A stretch of 64,000 nt of DNA from Polymorphobacter fuscus (lineage in GTDB: Bacteria; Pseudomonadota; Alphaproteobacteria; Sphingomonadales; Sphingomonadaceae), in contig NZ_JAATJI010000002.1 in the NCBI RefSeq assembly GCF_011927825.1, positions 248,001 through 312,000 on the forward strand, read 5' to 3'. The translations under genes and the position numbers were made by a program. Shown here one piece after another: positions 23,847-33,500 of this stretch. The notes beneath the pieces are model-generated. The model did not search any database, was not told the origin of the DNA, and was given only the letters and a program-made list of their open reading frames with translations. Position 1 is the first letter of the stretch, and every line of letters begins with the position of its first letter.

Positions 23847-25298
23847 TCAGCGGCCGTTGAGCTCGTCCCCCGTCAGGCGAACGACATGAACGACGTTGGT
23901 GGTGCCGGGAGTCGAGAAGGGCACGCCCGCGATCAGCACGAGCGGGTCGCCGCCGCGGCCGATACCGGTGCGCAACGCCATGCGCTTGGCCTTTTCGACC
24001 ATCTCCTCGAAGCTGGTGATGTCGCGGGTGACGACGGCATGGACGCCCCAGACCAGCCCCATGCGCCGCGCCGTTTCGATACGCGGCGTCAGGCACAGCA
24101 CCGGCAAGGCGGCGCGTTCACGCGCGGCGCGGCGGGCGGTCGAGCCGGACAGGGTGAAGCAGACGATCGATCGCGCCTTGATGGTGTGGGAGATCGAGGC
24201 GGCGGCAGCCGAAATGGCGTCGGCGGTCGAGACGCCGGCGTCGCTGTCGCTGAAATGGACCCGGGCATAATAGCCGGGGTCGGCCTCCACCTCGCGGGCG
24301 ATGGCGTCCATCATGGCGACGGCTTCGACCGGAAACTGGCCGGCGGCGCTTTCCGCCGACAGCATCACCGCATCGGCGCCGTCGTAGATGGCCGTGGCGA
24401 CGTCCGACACTTCGGCGCGGGTCGGCGACGGGCTGACGATCATCGATTCGAGCATCTGGGTGGCGACAACGACGGGCTTGCCGAGCGCGCGGGCCATGGC
24501 GACGATGCGCTTTTGCGCCGGCGGCACCTGTTGCGGCGGCAGTTCGACGCCAAGGTCGCCGCGCGCCACCATGACGGCGTCGGCACGTTCGAGGATTTCG
24601 GCGAGGCGTTCGAGCGCGGCGGGCTTTTCGATCTTGGCGAGAAGCGCGGCGCGATTGCCGATGATGGCGCGCGCCTCCGCCACGTCCTCGGGCCGCTGGA
24701 CGAAGCTGAGTGCCACCCAGTCGACACCCTGGTCGAGCGCGAAGGCGAGGTCGGCGCGGTCCTTGGGTGTCAGCGCCGGCAGCGGCACGACGACATCGGG
24801 AACATTGACCCCCTTGTTGTCGGAGATGCGGCCGCCGACTTCGACACGGCAGTCGATCGCATCGGTGGCGACCGCGGTGACGCGCAGCACCAGCTTGCCG
24901 TCGTCGATCAGCAGCCGGGCGCCGGGGCGCAGCGCGGCGAACAATTCCTTGTGGGGCAAATGCACCCGCGTGTCGTCACCAGGGGCAGCAACGCGGTCGA
25001 GCCGGAAGCCGCTGCCGTTGACCAGCGTCGCGCTGCCGCCGGCGAAGCGGCCGACGCGCAACTTGGGCCCCTGCAGGTCGGCGAGGATCGTCAGCGGCCG
25101 CCCGTGGCTTTTCTCCACGGCGCGAATCGCCGCGATCAGCGCTGCCTTTTCCGGCAGGGTGCCATGGCTCATATTGACTCGAAAGGCGTCGGCGCCGGCG
25201 GCGAGCAGCGCCGCGATGACGCTTTCGCTGTTCGATGCCGGTCCCAGCGTCGCCAGCACCTTGACGCGCCGGGCACGCGGTTCGAGATGAGCAGCCAT
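23847..25298 (-). CDS. pyk: Pyruvate kinase
   Basis: A 483-residue enzyme catalysing phosphoenolpyruvate + ADP to pyruvate + ATP, the last step of glycolysis. Conserved segments are VLATLGPASNSE, FRVNMSHGT, LADLQGPKLRVG, SDNKGVNVP, IEKPAALERL, MVARGDLGVELP and VVATQMLESMIVSPSPTRAEVSD. The C-terminal domain has FTLSGSTARRAA for effector binding. It is cytoplasmic and presumably tetrameric. It is monocistronic, converging on the DUF2945 gene. Confidence 0.96.
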   Translation of the reverse strand: MAAHLEPRARRVKVLATLGPASNSESVIAALLAAGADAFRVNMSHGTLPEKAALIAAIRAVEKSHGRPLTILADLQGPKLRVGRFAGGSATLVNGSGFRLDRVAAPGDDTRVHLPHKELFAALRPGARLLIDDGKLVLRVTAVATDAIDCRVEVGGRISDNKGVNVPDVVVPLPALTPKDRADLAFALDQGVDWVALSFVQRPEDVAEARAIIGNRAALLAKIEKPAALERLAEILERADAVMVARGDLGVELPPQQVPPAQKRIVAMARALGKPVVVATQMLESMIVSPSPTRAEVSDVATAIYDGADAVMLSAESAAGQFPVEAVAMMDAIAREVEADPGYYARVHFSDSDAGVSTADAISAAAASISHTIKARSIVCFTLSGSTARRAARERAALPVLCLTPRIETARRMGLVWGVHAVVTRDITSFEEMVEKAKRMALRTGIGRGGDPLVLIAGVPFSTPGTTNVVHVVRLTGDELNGR

Positions 25299-25363
25299 GA
25301 TGACCCTTTGTCGATTGCAAGCGGCTGCCCTTTAGCGGCCCTGCCGATGATCCGCCACGAAAG

Positions 25364-25699
25364 ATGCAGCCGATGACCGATGCTTTTGCCGATGATGCCA
25401 CCCGCGACCGGATCGAGGCCGCTGCCTTTCGCCGCCTCGTCCGCCTGTTGCAGGCGCGCACCGATGTCCAGAATGTCGATCTGATGGGGGCGGGCGGCTT
25501 CTGCCGCAACTGCCTGGGCGACTGGCTGCACGAAGCAGCGGCGGAGGCAGGGGTGCCGCTGGACCATGCCGCGGCGCGCACGCATGTCTATGGCATGCAC
25601 CAGGCCGATTGGAAGGCGCAGCACCAGGGGGAAGCGACCGCCAAGCAACTGGCGCGGATGGCCGGATCGGTGGAGCGCAACAAGGCGGCAGGGTTGTAG
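25364..25699 (+). CDS. DUF1244 family protein
   Basis: A 111-residue protein (102-108 if the later in-frame ATG at 25373 is used). The diagnostic stretch is VQNVDLMGAGGFCRNCLGDW near residue 40, which contains a CxxC, followed by VYGMHQADWKAQHQ. DUF1244 is a small alphaproteobacterial and gammaproteobacterial family with no assigned function. The cysteine pair may bind metal. It is divergent from pyk and 51 bases before gapR. Confidence 0.85.
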   Translation: MQPMTDAFADDATRDRIEAAAFRRLVRLLQARTDVQNVDLMGAGGFCRNCLGDWLHEAAAEAGVPLDHAAARTHVYGMHQADWKAQHQGEATAKQLARMAGSVERNKAAGL

Positions 25700-25750
25700 G
25701 GGGCCAGTCCAGGGTCTAACTCCGCCGACGCGAATCCCATGGAGTTATCG

Positions 25751-25993
25751 ATGAACGAGAATGTTTCCGCCGAGCAGCTGCGCCTGTTCATCGAGCGGAT
25801 CGAGACGCTGGAAGAAGAGAAGAAGGGCATCGCCGACGACATCAAGGATGTCTATGCCGAGGCCAAGGGCACCGGGTTCGATACCAAGACGATGAAGGCC
25901 ATCGTCCGGCTGCGCAAGATGGAAGCGGCGGCGCGGCAGGAGGCCGAAGCGCTGCTCGACACCTACAAGACCGCGCTCGGCCTGGTGGACTGA
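25751..25993 (+). CDS. gapR: GapR, DUF2312 nucleoid-associated protein
   Basis: An 80-residue DUF2312 protein: [20 protein letters not shown], then [20 protein letters not shown] and AIVRLRKM. This is the GapR sequence pattern known from Caulobacter, where a dimer/tetramer of coiled coils clamps overtwisted AT-rich DNA ahead of replication and transcription. I start at the ATG at 25751 because GGAG (25742-25745) sits eight bases before it; an earlier ATG at 25739 would overlap that site. Confidence 0.9.
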   Translation: MNENVSAEQLRLFIERIETLEEEKKGIADDIKDVYAEAKGTGFDTKTMKAIVRLRKMEAAARQEAEALLDTYKTALGLVD

Positions 25994-26062
25994 CACCAGG
26001 GGCATGGCGGCGCCGCACCGACGTCGCTAGGATGGCCGAAACGGGATTCTCGGGGGGACCGC

Positions 26063-26597
<535 letters not shown>

Positions 26598-26605
<8 letters not shown>

Positions 26606-27380
26606 TTTTGCCTATGCCCGGCCGGTCAGCCTCGCCGATGCCGCCAGTGCCTTTGCCGGCGGCGGGGAAGCGGCCTTCATCGCCGGTGGCCACACGCTTT
26701 TGCCGGCGATCAAGTCGCGGTTGCGGATGCCCGACACGCTCGTCGACCTGGCGGCAATTCCGGGGCTCGACGGGATCGTGCCGGACGGCGACCGGCTGTG
26801 GATCGGTGCGCTGACCACCCATGCGGCGGTGGCCGCCGGGGCCGGGGCGATCCCCGGGCTGGTGGCGATGGCCAATGTCATCGGCGACCAGCAGGTGCGC
26901 AACCGGGGGACCCTGGGCGGTGTCATCGCCAACAACGACCCGGCGGCGGATTATCCGGCGGCGGTGCTGGCATTGGACGGCATGATCGAAACCGACCGCG
27001 CCAGCTATGCCGCCGACGACTTTTTCCAGGGGATGTTCGCGACGGCCCTGGCCGATGGCGAGATCGTGACGCGCGTCGGCTTCCGCATGCCGCTGGCGTC
27101 GGGCTATGCCAAGTTCCGCAACCCGGCGTCGCGCTATGCCCTCGTCGGCGTGTTCGTCGCGCGCTTTGCCGATGGTGTCGGCGTGGCGGTGATCGGCGCC
27201 GGGCCGGGGGTGTTCCGCTGGACAGCGGCCGAGGCGGCGTTGACGGCCGACTTCAGCGCCGGGGCGGTGGCGGGGCTGGTGCTTGACGCGGACGATCTCA
27301 ATTCCGATCTCCACGCCAGCGCCGAATTTCGGGCGCATCTGGCCGGCGTGATGCTGGCGCAAGCGGTGGGAGACGCCTGA
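26598..27380 (+). CDS. FAD-binding medium subunit of a molybdenum hydroxylase (CoxM-like)
   Basis: A 260-residue FAD_binding_5/CO_deh_flav_C protein. Motifs are [14 protein letters not shown] (pyrophosphate loop), [20 protein letters not shown] (the second FAD loop) and [16 protein letters not shown]. It accepts electrons from the iron-sulfur subunit and passes them to the final acceptor. The ATG at 26598 lies inside the end of the CoxS-like gene and is translationally coupled. Its stop overlaps the ATG of the YbjQ gene. The CO substrate should not be assumed; aldehydes or purines are equally possible. Confidence 0.9.
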
Positions 27381-27742
27381 TGCCGGGACCATGGGACAAG
27401 TCCGACGCGAAGACCGGGCGGATGATCGTGACGACGACGCCGACGGTGGAGGGCAGGATGGCGACCGAATATCTCGGCCTTGTCACCGGCGAGGCGATCA
27501 TGGGCGCCAATATCTTCCGGGACATGTTCGCCGGCATTCGCGACATCGTCGGCGGCCGGGCGGGGGCGTATGAGAATGTCCTGCGCGGCGGCCGCGACCA
27601 GGCGATTTCGGAACTGATCGAGGAAGCCCAGGCGCTGGGTGCGGATGCGGTGATCGGCGTCGCCTTCAGCTATTCGGCGATCGGCGCGAGCGATTCGATG
27701 TTGATGGTGGCGGTCAGCGGCACGGCGGTGAAGCTCGCCTGA
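27380..27742 (+). CDS. YbjQ family heavy-metal-binding domain protein
   Basis: A 120-residue protein. The YbjQ core is [31 protein letters not shown], then REDQ-equivalent [24 protein letters not shown]. Members form pentamers with a central pore; metal binding is suggested but no role is proven. The ATG at 27380 overlaps the preceding stop (TGATG). An internal ATG at 27422 would give the 106-residue size most members have. Both are possible. Confidence 0.85.
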   Translation: MPGPWDKSDAKTGRMIVTTTPTVEGRMATEYLGLVTGEAIMGANIFRDMFAGIRDIVGGRAGAYENVLRGGRDQAISELIEEAQALGADAVIGVAFSYSAIGASDSMLMVAVSGTAVKLA

Positions 27743-27820
27743 CGCGGGCACGCTGCCGAAACCCCGACGGCGTAGCCGAAACCTTGCGTTGGCGCCCCGC
27801 GCTGCACTAGAGGCTGCGGC

Positions 27821-28561
27821 ATGGCTGGTCATTCCAAATTCAAGAACATCATGCACCGCAAGGGTGCGCAGGACAAAAAGCGCTCGTCGCTGTTTTCCAA
27901 GCTGAGCCGCGAAATTACCGTGGCGGCGAAGATGGGCCTGCCCGACCCGGCGATGAACGCGCGGCTGCGCGCCGCCGTCGTCACGGCGCGGCAGGGCGGG
28001 ATGCCCAAGGACAATATCGACCGCGCCATCAAGAAGGCCGAAGGCACCGAAAGCGAGAATTATGAGGAAGTTCGCTACGAGTGTTTCGGCCCCGGCGGCG
28101 TGTCGCTGATCATCGAATCGCTGACCGACAATCGCAACCGCACCGCCACCAACGTCCGCACCGCGGTGTCGCGCAATGGCGGCAATCTGGGCGCGTCGGG
28201 CTCGGTCAGCCACGGCTTCGAACGGATGGGGTTGATCTCCTATCCGGCCAAGGTGGGGGATGCCGACAAGGTGTTCGAGGCGGCACTGGAAGCCGGGGCC
28301 GAAGATGTCCAGTCGACCGACGACGGGCACGAGATCTGGACGGCGGTCGACGGCATGCACGACGTCGCCAAGGCCCTGGAAAAGGTGCTGGGCGAGGCCG
28401 AGGGGATCAAGCTGGCGTGGAAGCCGGGGTTGATGGTCACCGTCAGCGAGGACGACGCCGCGCAGTTGCTCAAGCTGATCGATGCACTGGAAGACGATGA
28501 CGACGTCCAGACGGTCTGGGGCAATTACGATGTTCCCGAAGACGTGCTGGCGAAGCTGTGA
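27821..28561 (+). CDS. yebC: YebC/PmpR family protein (TACO1-type)
   Basis: A 246-residue protein starting [20 protein letters not shown], with [15 protein letters not shown] and [13 protein letters not shown]. YebC proteins have been described as transcriptional regulators and, more recently, as factors that relieve ribosome stalling at proline-rich stretches. It is commonly encoded upstream of ruvC, as here. The stop overlaps the GTG start of the next gene. Confidence 0.95.
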   Translation: MAGHSKFKNIMHRKGAQDKKRSSLFSKLSREITVAAKMGLPDPAMNARLRAAVVTARQGGMPKDNIDRAIKKAEGTESENYEEVRYECFGPGGVSLIIESLTDNRNRTATNVRTAVSRNGGNLGASGSVSHGFERMGLISYPAKVGDADKVFEAALEAGAEDVQSTDDGHEIWTAVDGMHDVAKALEKVLGEAEGIKLAWKPGLMVTVSEDDAAQLLKLIDALEDDDDVQTVWGNYDVPEDVLAKL

Positions 28562-29019
28562 AATGGGCGGTGGCGACGCTGCTGGTGATGACCGCCGTGC
28601 CGGCCGCCGCTGACGAGAGCGCCGCGATCCGCGCCGCGCGGGCGCGCTACAATGCCGCGATTGCAGCGCACGACGCGCCGACGATCCGCACCATGTTCGT
28701 CGATGACTACAAGGGGATTGCCGGCAGCGGCGGCGAGCTGATTGCCGGCGGTGACGCCATGGCGGCGTATTTTGTCCAGGCGTTTCGCAACCCGGCGTTC
28801 CTGGGCTTCGTGCGCACCCCCGATGTCGTCACCCTTGCCGACCCGGGCGATCGCGCCATGGAGCGTGGCCATTGGCAGGGCCGCACGCGCACCGCGACCG
28901 GCGAGATGCGGCTGGGCGGCGAATATCTGGCGGTGTGGGTGCCGACGCCGGCGGGATGGCGCTTGCGCAGCGAAACCTTCGTCACCCTGTCGCGCGGTGA
29001 AGTGCCGGCCGCGCAATGA
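28558..29019 (+). CDS. Exported NTF2-like/DUF4440 protein
   Basis: A 153-residue protein. It begins with a GTG that overlaps the yebC stop codon, then a signal peptide ([19 protein letters not shown]). The body shows the NTF2-like pattern [20 protein letters not shown] and [11 protein letters not shown]. Such cone-shaped folds bind small ligands or act as isomerases; no substrate can be inferred. Tight spacing on both sides places it in the yebC-ruvCA transcript. Confidence 0.75.
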   Translation: MKWAVATLLVMTAVPAAADESAAIRAARARYNAAIAAHDAPTIRTMFVDDYKGIAGSGGELIAGGDAMAAYFVQAFRNPAFLGFVRTPDVVTLADPGDRAMERGHWQGRTRTATGEMRLGGEYLAVWVPTPAGWRLRSETFVTLSRGEVPAAQ

Positions 29020-29037
29020 CCGCGGCATGACCGGGCC

Positions 29038-29529
29038 ATGATCGTTCTGGGACTCGACCCCGGCCTGGCTGCAACCGGCTGGGGCATCATCGAAGCGACC
29101 GGCAACCGGCTGCGCCACATCGGCCATGGCACGGTCAAGACCCGGCCGGGCGAACCGCTCGCCGACCGGCTGGCGGCCCTTTATGCCGGGCTGGAAAGCG
29201 TCATCGCGGCGCATGGCTGCGCGGCGGCGGCGATCGAGGAGGTGTTCGTCAACAGCAACCCGCAATCGACGCTGAAGCTGGGCCAGGCGCGCGGCGTCGT
29301 CATGCTGGCGGCGGCACGCGGTGGCCTGCCGGTGACCGAATATGCGACGCGGCTGGTGAAAAAGGCGATCGTCGGCGTCGGCAGCGCCGACAAGCTGCAG
29401 GTCCATGCCATGGTCGAGCGGCTGTTGCCGGGGACGAAGGTGACCGGAGCCGATGCCGCCGATGCGCTGGCGGTGGCGATTGCCCATGCGCATCTGGCGG
29501 CGACCGCCCGGCTGCAGGGCGCCGCATGA
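29038..29529 (+). CDS. ruvC: Holliday junction resolvase RuvC
   Basis: A 163-residue endonuclease. The acidic catalytic residues are in [12 protein letters not shown] (Asp7), [11 protein letters not shown] (Glu), and [16 protein letters not shown] (the two C-terminal Asp). It cuts four-way junctions during recombination. Its stop overlaps the ruvA start. A GTAKxxG-like LKLGQARGV helix supports assignment. Confidence 0.96.
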   Translation: MIVLGLDPGLAATGWGIIEATGNRLRHIGHGTVKTRPGEPLADRLAALYAGLESVIAAHGCAAAAIEEVFVNSNPQSTLKLGQARGVVMLAAARGGLPVTEYATRLVKKAIVGVGSADKLQVHAMVERLLPGTKVTGADAADALAVAIAHAHLAATARLQGAA

Positions 29530-30125
29530 TCGCGCGGCTGCGGGGATTGCTCGATTCGACCAGTGCCGACGCCTGTGTGGTCGATGTGAACGGCGTCGGC
29601 TATCTCGTCAGCGCGTCGGTGAAGACGCTGGGCAATCTCGGCGGCGTCGGCACGGCGGTGGTGCTGCATATCGAAACGCAGGTGCGCGAGGATGCGATCC
29701 AGCTGTTCGGCTTTGTCACCGAGGCCGAGCGCGACAGTTTCCGGCTGCTGACGACGGTGCAGGGGGTCGGCGGCCGGGTGGCGCTGGCGATCCTGTCGGT
29801 GCTGGGGCCGGATGAGCTGGCGCACGCCATTGCCGCGGGCGATACCGCGAGCATCGCGCGCGCCAATGGCGTGGGGCCCAAGCTGGCGGCGCGGATCGCC
29901 AATGAACTGAAAGGCAAGTTCGGCGTGGTCGCACTCGGCACCGCGGCGCCCTTGCCGGTCGGACTCGGCAAGGGCGCGGTCGCCGATGCGCTGTCGGCGC
30001 TTGCCGGGCTCGGCTTTCGGCCGATGGACGCCAGCCGGGCGGTGGCGGAGGCGCAGGCCGAGCTGGGCGATGGCGCGGCCGTTGGGGAGTTGATCCGGGT
30101 GGCCCTGAAGCGCAGCGCGCGCTGA
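29526..30125 (+). CDS. ruvA: Holliday junction branch-migration protein RuvA
   Basis: A 199-residue protein. The OB-fold domain starts [28 protein letters not shown]. Two helix-hairpin-helix motifs follow ([17 protein letters not shown] and [17 protein letters not shown]). Domain III, which contacts RuvB, is at [19 protein letters not shown]. The 3' end carries a short near-repeat of its own sequence (GCGCAGCGC-CGCTGACA twice at 30110-30152). ruvB is not directly downstream. Confidence 0.95.
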   Translation: MIARLRGLLDSTSADACVVDVNGVGYLVSASVKTLGNLGGVGTAVVLHIETQVREDAIQLFGFVTEAERDSFRLLTTVQGVGGRVALAILSVLGPDELAHAIAAGDTASIARANGVGPKLAARIANELKGKFGVVALGTAAPLPVGLGKGAVADALSALAGLGFRPMDASRAVAEAQAELGDGAAVGELIRVALKRSAR

Positions 30126-30175
30126 CAGTACTTCAGCGCAGCGCCCGCTGACACTCCTCGGCGCGCTGCGGCCGG

Positions 30176-31273
30176 TCAGCCGCCCCAGGCGTCGCCGTAG
30201 AGCCGCAGCAGGTTGGCGCCCATCACCTTGTCGATCCGCGCTGATGGCCAGCCGGCGGCAACCAGGGCGTCGGCCAGTTTCTTGTAGCGCAAATGGCTGT
30301 CGAGATCGGGAATGATGGTGAAGATGTCGGGGCCTTCGCCGGGGGCAGCGATGCCGAGCGCGCGGCGTTGCTTGTCGACCGCGGCGGCGCGGGCGCGGGC
30401 AGCGTCGTCGATCACCGTCTTGCCCAGGATCCCGTCGGTGCCGATGCTGACATGATCCTCCCCGCAGATGTTGACGGCATGAGTCATGTGGCGGACGAGG
30501 TCGGCGGCCATCGGCTTGCTGTTCGCCACCAGGAACGGCATCCAGTAGATGCCGACGACGCCGCCCTTGTCGGCGACGGCCTTGAGTTCGGTGTCCCAGA
30601 CGTTGCGCGGGTTGTCGTGGAGTGCGCGGCAGCCGGTGTGGCTGATCACCATCGGGCGGGTGGCGGCGGCAATGGCTTCCCTGATCGTCTGCGCGCCGCC
30701 GTGCGACAGGTCGAGCAACTGGCGATTGGCCTCGATGCGGGCGATGGTGGCGCGGCCGAGCCGCGACAGACCGGCGTTGGCCGGCTCCAGCGCACCGTCG
30801 CCCGACAGGTTGCGCAGATTATAGGTCAGCTGGACGACGCGGATGCCGAGGCCCTGCATGGTGTCGAGGCGGTCGAGCTCGGCCCCCACCATCGCCGTGT
30901 CCTGGACGCAGCAGACGATGGCGATGCGACCCGCCGCCCGAGCAGCGCTTATATCGGCAGCGCTGCGGGCGATGGTGAACAGGGCAGGGTTGGCCGCCGC
31001 GATGCGGGCATGGAGCGCGGCGCCGGCGACCAGCGCATCCCAATTGCCGCGGCCATTGCCGACATCGCCGATGGTGACCTGGATCGCACCCAGCCCGCTT
31101 TCGCGATATTCGCGAATGGCGCGCGGAGTGAGTTCCAGCGCATCGTCCTTGCCATCGGGATCGCTGATCCCGGTCAGGCCATCAATGATGAGCGGCGGCG
31201 TGCCGCCACGCGCCAACGCTGGCACCGCGGCCGCCAGTCCGGCGCCCATCATCATCATCCGCCGCGTCAGCAT
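30176..31273 (-). CDS. Membrane dipeptidase (M19 family), exported
   Basis: A 365-residue protein. It starts with MLTRRMMMMGAGLAAAVPALA, a Tat-like signal with twin arginines. The M19/renal-dipeptidase body contains IDGLTGI in the first ligand position (D, but no HxD), QLTYNLRNLSGDGA, LLDLSHGGAQTIREAI, MVISHTGCRALHDNPRN and VSIGTDG. Usual zinc ligands are HxD, E, H, H. Here the first motif reads IIDGLTG, so one histidine seems replaced. It would hydrolyse dipeptides in the periplasm if active. It lies antisense between ruvCA and ruvB. Confidence 0.82.
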   Translation of the reverse strand: MLTRRMMMMGAGLAAAVPALARGGTPPLIIDGLTGISDPDGKDDALELTPRAIREYRESGLGAIQVTIGDVGNGRGNWDALVAGAALHARIAAANPALFTIARSAADISAARAAGRIAIVCCVQDTAMVGAELDRLDTMQGLGIRVVQLTYNLRNLSGDGALEPANAGLSRLGRATIARIEANRQLLDLSHGGAQTIREAIAAATRPMVISHTGCRALHDNPRNVWDTELKAVADKGGVVGIYWMPFLVANSKPMAADLVRHMTHAVNICGEDHVSIGTDGILGKTVIDDAARARAAAVDKQRRALGIAAPGEGPDIFTIIPDLDSHLRYKKLADALVAAGWPSARIDKVMGANLLRLYGDAWGG

Positions 31274-31360
31274 ATCGTCCCCCTGTCGAAGGACGATAGC
31301 CGCGCAACACAGTGTGGTACAACCGGGTGCAGGGTCCAATGCCCTGCCCGCCGGCGGCGC

Positions 31361-32347
31361 TTACGCCGGCTGCCCGTTGCCGCCGGTCGAACCGAAGATC
31401 TGGCCGGTGGAATAGCTGAGCATCGGGTCGGCGGCGGCGACGTAGAGGCCGGCGATTTCGGCCGGCTGGCCGGGACGCTTCATCGGCGATGTGCTGCCGA
31501 ACGACTGCTGCTTTTCCGGCGTCGCGCCGCCGCTGACCTGAAGCGGCGTCCAGAACGGACCGGGGGCGACGGTGTTGACGCGGATGCCCCTGGGCGCCAG
31601 CTGCTTGGCCATGCCCTTGGTGAAGTTGAGCACCGCGGCGCGCGTGAGGGCATAGTCGACGATGTCGGCAGAGGGGTCGCCGGCCTGTTCCGACGAGGTG
31701 TTGACGATGACGGCACCCGACTGCATCCGGGCGACGGCAGCACGGGTCAGCCAGAACACCGCATAGACATTGGTCTTCATCGTCGCGTCGAAGTCCTCGT
31801 CGGAGATGTCGGCGATGCCGGGGCGGGTCTGCTGGCGTGCGGCATTGTTCACCAGAATGTCGAGGCCGCCAAGTTCCGACGCGGCACGGTCGACCAACTG
31901 CTTGCAGAATTCGGCGCTGCGCAGGTCGCCGGGCAGGGCAACCGCCTTGCGGCCGGCGGCGCGGATCAGTTCGATCACTTCGCGCGCATCGGGTTCCTCG
32001 GCCGGCAGATAGTTGATGGCGACATCGGCGCCCTCGCGGGCATAGGCGATCGCCGCGGCGCGACCGATGCCGCTGTCGCCGCCGGTGATGAGGGCGCGCT
32101 TGCCGGCGAGCCGGCCGGAGCCCTTGTAGGAGGTTTCCCCATGGTCGGGGCGCGGGTTCATCTTGCTGGCAAGGCCCGGCCAGGGCTGGCGCTGCTCGGG
32201 GAAGGGCGGTTTGGGGTAGGATGGCGGCGCCGGCGCGGTCTGGGCGCCACCGGCTTGCGCCATGGCGGGCGAACCGCCGGTAGCGGCCGCGGCGGCAAGG
32301 GCAGCGCCGGTAACAACGGTGCGGCGCGAGGCTGGTGTATCGATCAT
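31361..32347 (-). CDS. SDR family oxidoreductase, YghA/general-stress type, with Tat signal
   Basis: A 328-residue protein. The N terminus PASRRTVVTGAALAAAAA is a twin-arginine signal. A linker with SYPKPPFPEQRQPWPGL leads into an SDR domain: LITGGDSGIGRAAAIAYARE, LDILVNNAARQ, IVNTSS, and VDYALTRAAVLNF. The catalytic YxxxK is read as YALTR, so the active-site lysine is arginine. Related proteins (YghA, YdaD, YhxC) act on aldehydes or ketones during stress. Export by Tat would carry bound NAD(P) to the periplasm. Confidence 0.85.
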   Translation of the reverse strand: MIDTPASRRTVVTGAALAAAAATGGSPAMAQAGGAQTAPAPPSYPKPPFPEQRQPWPGLASKMNPRPDHGETSYKGSGRLAGKRALITGGDSGIGRAAAIAYAREGADVAINYLPAEEPDAREVIELIRAAGRKAVALPGDLRSAEFCKQLVDRAASELGGLDILVNNAARQQTRPGIADISDEDFDATMKTNVYAVFWLTRAAVARMQSGAVIVNTSSEQAGDPSADIVDYALTRAAVLNFTKGMAKQLAPRGIRVNTVAPGPFWTPLQVSGGATPEKQQSFGSTSPMKRPGQPAEIAGLYVAAADPMLSYSTGQIFGSTGGNGQPA

Positions 32348-32468
32348 GATCAGTATCCCGGTTACGGTGAACAACGGGGTAACCGCCCCCGCCGGGCCGG
32401 GTTCCGGCGGTGCGGCGATTGGACAATCGGCGATGGCCCGCGGCGGCGAGTGCGGTTAGATACGCACG

Positions 32469-33500
32469 ATGACCGACACGCCGCTCAGCCCGCTGCGCAA
32501 GCCCGACGACATCGATGCGGCACTGCGGCCCAAGACGCTTGCCGAATTCATCGGGCAGGAGGCATTGCGCGCCAATCTGGCGGTGTTTGTCGCGGCGGCG
32601 CGGGCGCGCGGCGAACCGCTCGACCATGTGTTGCTGCACGGGCCGCCGGGGCTCGGCAAGACGACGCTGGCGCAGATCGTCGCCAAGGAACTCGGGGTCG
32701 GCTTTCGCGCCACCAGTGGCCCGGTCATCGCCAAGGCCGGCGACCTGGCGGCGCTGCTGACCAATCTCGATCACCATGACGTGCTGTTCATCGATGAAAT
32801 CCACCGCCTGTCGCCGGCGGTGGAGGAAATCCTCTATCCGGCGATGGAGGACCGGGTGCTCGACCTGATGATCGGCGAGGGGCCGAGCGCGCGGTCGGTG
32901 CGGATCGACCTGCCGCACTTCACGCTGGTGGGGGCGACGACGCGCGCCGGGTTGTTGACGACGCCGCTGCGCGACCGCTTCGGGATCCCGCTGCGGCTGG
33001 TTTTCTATACCGTCGATGAGCTGGAACGGGTGGTGACGCGGGCGGCGGCGCTGCTGCAGCTCGACCTGACGGCGGATGGCGCGCGGGAGATTGCCGGGCG
33101 GGCGCGGGGCACGCCGCGTATCGCCGGGCGGCTGTTGCGGCGGGTGCGCGACTTTGCTTCGGCCGCGGGGACAGCGACCGTCGACCGGACGGCGGCGGAT
33201 CGCGCGCTCAACCGGTTGGAGGTCGACAATCTCGGGCTCGATGCGATGGACCGGCGCTATCTGATGATGATCGCCGATATCTACCGCGGCGGCCCGGTAG
33301 GGATCGAGACGCTCGCCGCCGGGCTGTCGGAAGCGCGCGACACGCTGGAGGAGGTCATCGAGCCATTCCTCATCCAGTCCGGCCTCGTCGCGCGAACGGC
33401 GCGCGGACGCATGCTCAACGCCGGGGCGTGGAAGCATCTGGGCATCGCCGCACCGGCTGGGCTGTCGCTGCAGCTGCCCCTGCTCGACGATGTGGACTGA
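32469..33500 (+). CDS. ruvB: Holliday junction DNA helicase RuvB
   Basis: A 343-residue AAA+ motor. [11 protein letters not shown] opens the domain. Walker A is GPPGLGKT (residues 58-65) and Walker B is [10 protein letters not shown]. Sensor 1 is [11 protein letters not shown], and the C-terminal winged helix includes [17 protein letters not shown]. With RuvA it drives branch migration. It is separated from ruvA by about 2.3 kb holding two genes on the other strand, so it needs its own promoter in the 121-base gap upstream. Confidence 0.96.
   Translation: MTDTPLSPLRKPDDIDAALRPKTLAEFIGQEALRANLAVFVAAARARGEPLDHVLLHGPPGLGKTTLAQIVAKELGVGFRATSGPVIAKAGDLAALLTNLDHHDVLFIDEIHRLSPAVEEILYPAMEDRVLDLMIGEGPSARSVRIDLPHFTLVGATTRAGLLTTPLRDRFGIPLRLVFYTVDELERVVTRAAALLQLDLTADGAREIAGRARGTPRIAGRLLRRVRDFASAAGTATVDRTAADRALNRLEVDNLGLDAMDRRYLMMIADIYRGGPVGIETLAAGLSEARDTLEEVIEPFLIQSGLVARTARGRMLNAGAWKHLGIAAPAGLSLQLPLLDDVD

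Noticed and set aside
30126..30175. Terminator after ruvA
   Set aside because: The sequence is a near-repeat of the ruvA end, not a clear hairpin with T tract.
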